DNA from: Liquorilactobacillus aquaticus DSM 21051
GTDB lineage: Bacteria > Bacillota > Bacilli > Lactobacillales > Lactobacillaceae
Direction of reading: 5' to 3'
Assembly: GCF_001436755.1 (NCBI RefSeq)
Contig: NZ_AYZD01000015.1
Span: 84,173-148,172 of the forward strand
DNA: 64,000 nucleotides
The translations under genes were made by a program, and so were the position numbers. This document shows positions 60,408-64,000 of the stretch, piece after piece. The stretch's first letter is position 1. Each line of letters begins with the position of its first letter. Under the pieces are notes generated by a model. It made no database searches. It saw only the letters and a program-made list of their open reading frames with translations, and was not told the origin of the DNA.

Positions 60408-61331
60408 TTAATTTTCTCCTTCAGTCAAGTCAATCATTTGTTCAGGTTGATAACGTTCTTTTTCTTGATTAAAACAATAAAGAGCCCTAGCCTGATTAGT
60501 GTACATCAAAACAATTGTCGGCCGATTTTCGCCCCCCAAATACTTAGGACTTAAAAAGCCACCGTTTTTCACGATTCCCCACTGTGTATCTGTTAATGTA
60601 TAGTGTGGATATTTTTTTAAAGCATGATCAGCTGGAAAGAGCTGCCCTTCGAGCTCACCTTTTTCAACTGCTTCTTTCAGATCATCCAACTTAACGGCCT
60701 GACTAATCGTAAATCCACCGCTTGCTAACCGTGTCAGATCTGACATCACAGCTGGTACTCCAAGTCTTTTACCTAGATCAACTGCAAGCGTTCGGACATA
60801 CGTTCCCTTTCCGCACCCAACTTCAAATTGAATTTTTTGCTGCCCTTTTTCAGTTTTAAAAGTTGAGTTATTGATCTGTTTAAAATAGTTAACAATGATT
60901 TTTCTACGCGGCCTTTCGACGGTTTCGCCCGCGCGCGCATAGTCGTAAAGTCGCCGTCCCCTGACCTTGATTGCAGAGTACATTGGTGGAATTTGGATTA
61001 ATTCCCCAGTTAAGGACTGCATTGCCTCATTGATCACGTCAGTTTCAAATGGTTTTGTTAACTTCCGCTCTGCAATGACATCACCTTCAAGATCTTCGGT
61101 CGTGGTGGCGAAGCCTAAAGTAATCTCGCCAATATAAATTTTCCCTGAGTCCATCAAGTAATTGACGACTTTGGTAGCTTTTCCTATACAGATAGGCAAC
61201 ACTCCATCGACATTTGGATCCAAGGTGCCGCTGTGACCAACACGTTTCGTTTTAAAAATCCTGCGACATTTAAAAACACAATCATTGCTAGTCATGCCGC
61301 GCTCTTTGTACAAAGGTACGATGCCGTTCAT
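60408..61331 (-). CDS. truB: tRNA pseudouridine55 synthase TruB
   Basis: Makes pseudouridine 55 in tRNA. The 307-residue protein has the catalytic aspartate in GHSGTLDPNVDGVLPI and the segment IPPMYSAIKVRGRRLYDYA. A C-terminal PUA-like domain holds the last 80 residues. GGGAGG precedes the ATG. It follows rbfA after a terminator-like hairpin but has no obvious promoter of its own. Confidence 0.96.
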   Translation of the reverse strand: MNGIVPLYKERGMTSNDCVFKCRRIFKTKRVGHSGTLDPNVDGVLPICIGKATKVVNYLMDSGKIYIGEITLGFATTTEDLEGDVIAERKLTKPFETDVINEAMQSLTGELIQIPPMYSAIKVRGRRLYDYARAGETVERPRRKIIVNYFKQINNSTFKTEKGQQKIQFEVGCGKGTYVRTLAVDLGKRLGVPAVMSDLTRLASGGFTISQAVKLDDLKEAVEKGELEGQLFPADHALKKYPHYTLTDTQWGIVKNGGFLSPKYLGGENRPTIVLMYTNQARALYCFNQEKERYQPEQMIDLTEGEN

Positions 61332-61375
61332 ATTTTTCCTCCCAGAAACACACTAATGTTTTTTTACTTTACTAC

Positions 61376-61412
61376 AAAAAAGAAGGTGGAATCAACTCCA
61401 CCCCTTCTTTTT
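61376..61412 (-). terminator. Terminator between rbfA and truB
   Basis: AAAGAAGG..GGTGGA pairs with TCCACC..TTCTTT and is followed by TTTTTTG on the minus strand. As truB lacks an evident promoter, read-through may be needed. Confidence 0.75.
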
Positions 61413-61452
61413 AATATTCAAAAACACGGGACTTAGCTCACTTTAAACAACA

Positions 61453-61809
61453 TTATTCTTTTGAATGATGAAGCTTGTTTAGGAGCCGATCAATTTTGTC
61501 ACCATACTGAACAGATTCATCACGCTCGAACCTTATCTCAGGTGTCACATAAATGCTCAGTCTAGCCCCCAATTCTCGTCGAATCAAACCTGTTGCCTTA
61601 TCCAAACCGATCTGTGTTTTTTCGCCATCAGATGCAAGCTCAGACAAGATGCTGTAATAAATTGTTGCCTGCTGCAAATCACCAGTCACTTCAACCCCTG
61701 TAACCGTGACGCCTTGGACACGCGGATCACGGACTCTTTTCATTAAGATATCACTGACCTCTTTTTGAATCTCTTGGGCTAAACGCCCAACACGGTAATT
61801 TTGTGCCAT
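61453..61809 (-). CDS. rbfA: Ribosome-binding factor A
   Basis: A 118-residue KH-fold protein that helps mature the 30S subunit. It begins AQNYRVGRLAQEIQKEVSDIL and contains RDPRVQGVTVTGVEVTGDLQQA and RLSIYVTPEIRFERDES, family signatures. The ATG at 61809 follows GAGGGGG; the frame runs 36 codons further upstream, overlapping infB's end, without support. It lies 34 bases after infB. Confidence 0.95.
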   Translation of the reverse strand: MAQNYRVGRLAQEIQKEVSDILMKRVRDPRVQGVTVTGVEVTGDLQQATIYYSILSELASDGEKTQIGLDKATGLIRRELGARLSIYVTPEIRFERDESVQYGDKIDRLLNKLHHSKE

Positions 61810-61843
61810 TATGTTTTCCCCCTCACAATATAACGTTTTTTTA

Positions 61844-64000
61844 CTACTCAGCGGGAACTTCTTCCATAATGAAAGCTTCAATTTGATCTCCGACCTTGAT
61901 GTCATTATATTTTTCAATCATCAAGCCACATTCAAATCCTTGTTTAACCTGCTTAACATCATCTTTAAACCGCTTCAAACTCGCAAGCTTGCCTTCATAG
62001 ATGACTATTCCTTCTCGAATAATACGAATTCCGCTTTCACGTTGGATATAGCCATCAGTTACATATCCACCACCAATCGTACCAAGTTTCGATACCTTGT
62101 AAGTCTCACGAATTTCAACTTGCCCCGTAACCTTTTCTTGATAAACCGGTTCAAGCATTCCTTTCATAGCAGTCTCTATTTCATCAATAGCTTGATAGAT
62201 AACACGATGCAAACGAATATCCACCTTGTCGCTATCAGCTTGAGATTTTGCTTGTGGTGTCGGACGGACGTTGAATCCGATGATAATCGCATTCGATGCT
62301 TCCGCCAAGGTAACATCACTTTCATTTATTGCACCTGCTGCTTGGTGAATAATATTTACTCTTACACCCTCAACTTCAATTTTTTTCAAACTGCCTGCTA
62401 AGGCCTCAACTGAGCCTTGAACATCAGCCTTGATAATCACATTCACTTCCTTCAATTCTCCTTCTTTAAGAGAATCGAACAAGTTATCCAAAGTGACGTG
62501 ATGTGTATTACTGCGTTCTTTTATCAAAGCCCTTTTAGCCCGCTCTTCACCAGCTGCACGTGCTGTCTTTTCATCCTCAAAAACAATGAAACGATCTCCA
62601 GAATCTGGGACATCATTCAACCCAGTAATCTCGACAGGAGTCGCTGGCAAAGCCTTTTGAATCTGCTGTCCTTTGTCATTGATCATTGTTCTAACACGTC
62701 CAAATGCATTTCCAACAACGATTGGATCACCGACATGTAAAGTACCTTGTTGGACTAATAGCGATGCAACTGTTCCTTTACCCTTGTCAAGCCGTGCTTC
62801 GATAACAGATCCAGCACCATGCTGTCTTGGATTTGCTCTGAGTTCAAGAACCTCCGCTTCAAGGAGGATCATGTCCAGCAGTTCATCGAGATTCTTTCCA
62901 AATTTGGCTGAGATTTCAACAAAGATTGTATCCCCGCCCCAGTTTTCAGGAATTAATTCATATTCCGCCAGTTGTTCCATCACATGGTTAGGATTTGCGC
63001 CTGGCTTATCAATTTTATTAACCGCCACGATGATTGGTACTTCGGCCGCTTTAGCATGGTTTATTGCTTCGATTGTCTGTGGCATAACACCATCATCAGC
63101 TGCAACAACTAAAACAGTGATATCCGTAATGTCTGCCCCACGTGCACGCATGTTCGTAAACGCAGCATGTCCAGGGGTATCAAGGAATGTTATTGTCTTA
63201 CTATCATGTTTTACCTGGTAAGCACCAATGTGTTGTGTTATTCCACCAGCTTCTCCTTCAGTCACATGCGTATGACGAAGCTTGTCCAGTAATGTTGTCT
63301 TACCATGATCGACATGTCCCATAATAGTAACCACAGGTGGTCGTGGAACAAGATGCTTTTTGTTTTCCTGTTCTTCTTCAAAAAATTTATCAATATCCGC
63401 AACATCGACTTCAATCTTTTCTTCGGCTTTGATCCCATAATCAGCTGCTAAAATTTCGATTGTGTCTTTATCTAAGGACTGATTTTGGTTAACCATAACG
63501 CCCATCATAAATAACTTTTTGATTATTTCAGCCGGTTCACGGTGAATTTTTTTGGCAATATCTGCAACATTCATACCGACCGTATAAACAAGAGTTTCTG
63601 GCAACGGACGATCCTTGCGCGGTGGAACTGCAGGTTTCTTATTTTCTTGACGTCGATTTCCCTTTTTATTCTTACGTCTCTTTTTATTGCTGAACTTATT
63701 TTGACCATATTGATTATAACGATTGTTTCCGAAACGATTATTACTTGAACGATTTCCCTGACTCTGACGTTGACTGTTGTTATTGTTGTTGCTGTTATGG
63801 CTCTGTTGAGTATTGGTACTGTGATTTTGCTGATTGCTGCTGCGGTTTTGTTGGGTATTGGTACTATGATTTTGCTGATTACTGCTGCGGTTCTGTTGAG
63901 TATTAGTACTATGATTTTGCTGATTACTGCTACGGTTCTGTTGAGTATTGGTACTATGATTTTGCTGATTACTGCTGCGGTTCTGTTGAGTATTAGTACT
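61844..64000 (-). CDS. infB: Translation initiation factor IF-2 (N-terminus beyond window)
   Basis: Partial: the gene enters from the right edge, and the visible 719 codons run in frame to the stop. GTPase signatures are [31 protein letters not shown] and [13 protein letters not shown]. The IF2-N module begins [16 protein letters not shown]. Domains II-IV complete the C-terminal part and end FIMEEVPAE. Upstream, a basic stretch and an Asn/Gln/Ser-rich segment of 15-residue repeats continue to the edge. The TTG at 63604 is not the start, because the coding frame stays open upstream. Confidence 0.97.
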   Translation of the reverse strand, partial: STNTQQNRSSNQQNHSTNTQQNRSSNQQNHSTNTQQNRSSNQQNHSTNTQQNRSSNQQNHSTNTQQSHNSNNNNNSQRQSQGNRSSNNRFGNNRYNQYGQNKFSNKKRRKNKKGNRRQENKKPAVPPRKDRPLPETLVYTVGMNVADIAKKIHREPAEIIKKLFMMGVMVNQNQSLDKDTIEILAADYGIKAEEKIEVDVADIDKFFEEEQENKKHLVPRPPVVTIMGHVDHGKTTLLDKLRHTHVTEGEAGGITQHIGAYQVKHDSKTITFLDTPGHAAFTNMRARGADITDITVLVVAADDGVMPQTIEAINHAKAAEVPIIVAVNKIDKPGANPNHVMEQLAEYELIPENWGGDTIFVEISAKFGKNLDELLDMILLEAEVLELRANPRQHGAGSVIEARLDKGKGTVASLLVQQGTLHVGDPIVVGNAFGRVRTMINDKGQQIQKALPATPVEITGLNDVPDSGDRFIVFEDEKTARAAGEERAKRALIKERSNTHHVTLDNLFDSLKEGELKEVNVIIKADVQGSVEALAGSLKKIEVEGVRVNIIHQAAGAINESDVTLAEASNAIIIGFNVRPTPQAKSQADSDKVDIRLHRVIYQAIDEIETAMKGMLEPVYQEKVTGQVEIRETYKVSKLGTIGGGYVTDGYIQRESGIRIIREGIVIYEGKLASLKRFKDDVKQVKQGFECGLMIEKYNDIKVGDQIEAFIMEEVPAE
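63811..64000 (-). repeat. 45-bp tandem repeat inside infB
   Basis: Four complete copies of a 45-base unit start at 63811, 63856, 63901 and 63946, and a fifth begins at 63991 and is cut by the window edge. Copies two and four are identical. Each unit encodes 15 residues of the pattern [15 protein letters not shown], in frame with IF-2. Confidence 0.95.

Noticed and set aside
62673..63221. A 182-codon plus-strand ORF within infB
   Set aside because: It is antisense to the highly conserved IF-2 G domain and lacks a plausible start signal.
63811..64000. Regular repeats resembling a CRISPR array or VNTR outside genes
   Set aside because: The repeats are direct, contiguous, without spacers, and lie in frame within infB.

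Overview
The window is a chromosomal core segment from a low-GC Gram-positive lactic acid bacterium, most likely Lactobacillaceae. The evidence is the gene order (rpsU-yqeY-phoH-ybeY-undK-era-recO, dnaG-rpoD, hrcA-grpE-dnaK-dnaJ, infB-rbfA-truB-ribF), a Fur/CvfB/XerD/RibT/ScpA block, T-box control of tRNA synthetase operons, a CIRCE element, and an Asp23/AmaP envelope-stress operon. I cannot assign the genus. Most genes lie on the minus strand. I saw no rRNA, tRNA, insertion sequence, prophage or CRISPR array.

Layout, left to right. 1-3.5 kb: start of scpA, ribT, xerD, fur, cvfB and a DUF441 membrane protein. 3.7-10 kb: glycolysis (pyk, pfkA) and replicative dnaE. 10-16.3 kb: a DUF2929 protein, clpB, pepT, a Nif3-like protein and trmK. 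16.5-18.9 kb: a two-gene sulfur amino-acid operon (cystathionine-beta-synthase/CysK type plus cystathionine lyase type). It has its own promoter, a 35-codon upstream ORF containing three consecutive Cys codons, and a strong terminator before the first structural gene. 19-25.5 kb: rpoD, dnaG, and glyQS with a T-box leader. 25.5-30 kb: recO, era, undK, ybeY, phoH, yqeY, rpsU. 30-35 kb: PPDK regulatory protein, endonuclease IV, a teichoic-acid-type glycerophosphotransferase, a YitT protein, msrA. 35-39.6 kb: hisS-aspS under a T-box, then a divergent cell-wall amidase. 39.8-46.8 kb: rel-dtd-esterase-like-HAD and DUF3013-prmA-rsmE. 47-52.3 kb, mostly plus strand: nucleoside hydrolase, small membrane proteins, the Asp23 operon, glutathione peroxidase, a candidate small RNA and a SemiSWEET gene. 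52.5-64 kb: lepA, dnaJ-dnaK-grpE-hrcA with CIRCE, ribF-truB, rbfA and a partial infB whose N-terminal region carries 45-bp tandem repeats.

The most interesting signal is the leader of the sulfur operon (about 18.66-18.93 kb). A short ORF with a very strong ribosome-binding site encodes a Cys-Cys-Cys run. It is followed by a 12-bp GC-rich intrinsic terminator and by competing inverted repeats. This is the architecture of ribosome-mediated transcription attenuation, here apparently sensing cysteine. No T-box sequence is visible there, although two genuine T-boxes occur elsewhere in the window (glyQS, hisS-aspS). Other points worth checking are a 59-nt orphan small-RNA candidate with its own promoter and terminator, an esterase homologue whose nucleophile serine is replaced by aspartate, a terminator-like hairpin between the dnaG-rpoD promoter and dnaG, and a 45-aa membrane peptide leading the Asp23 operon.
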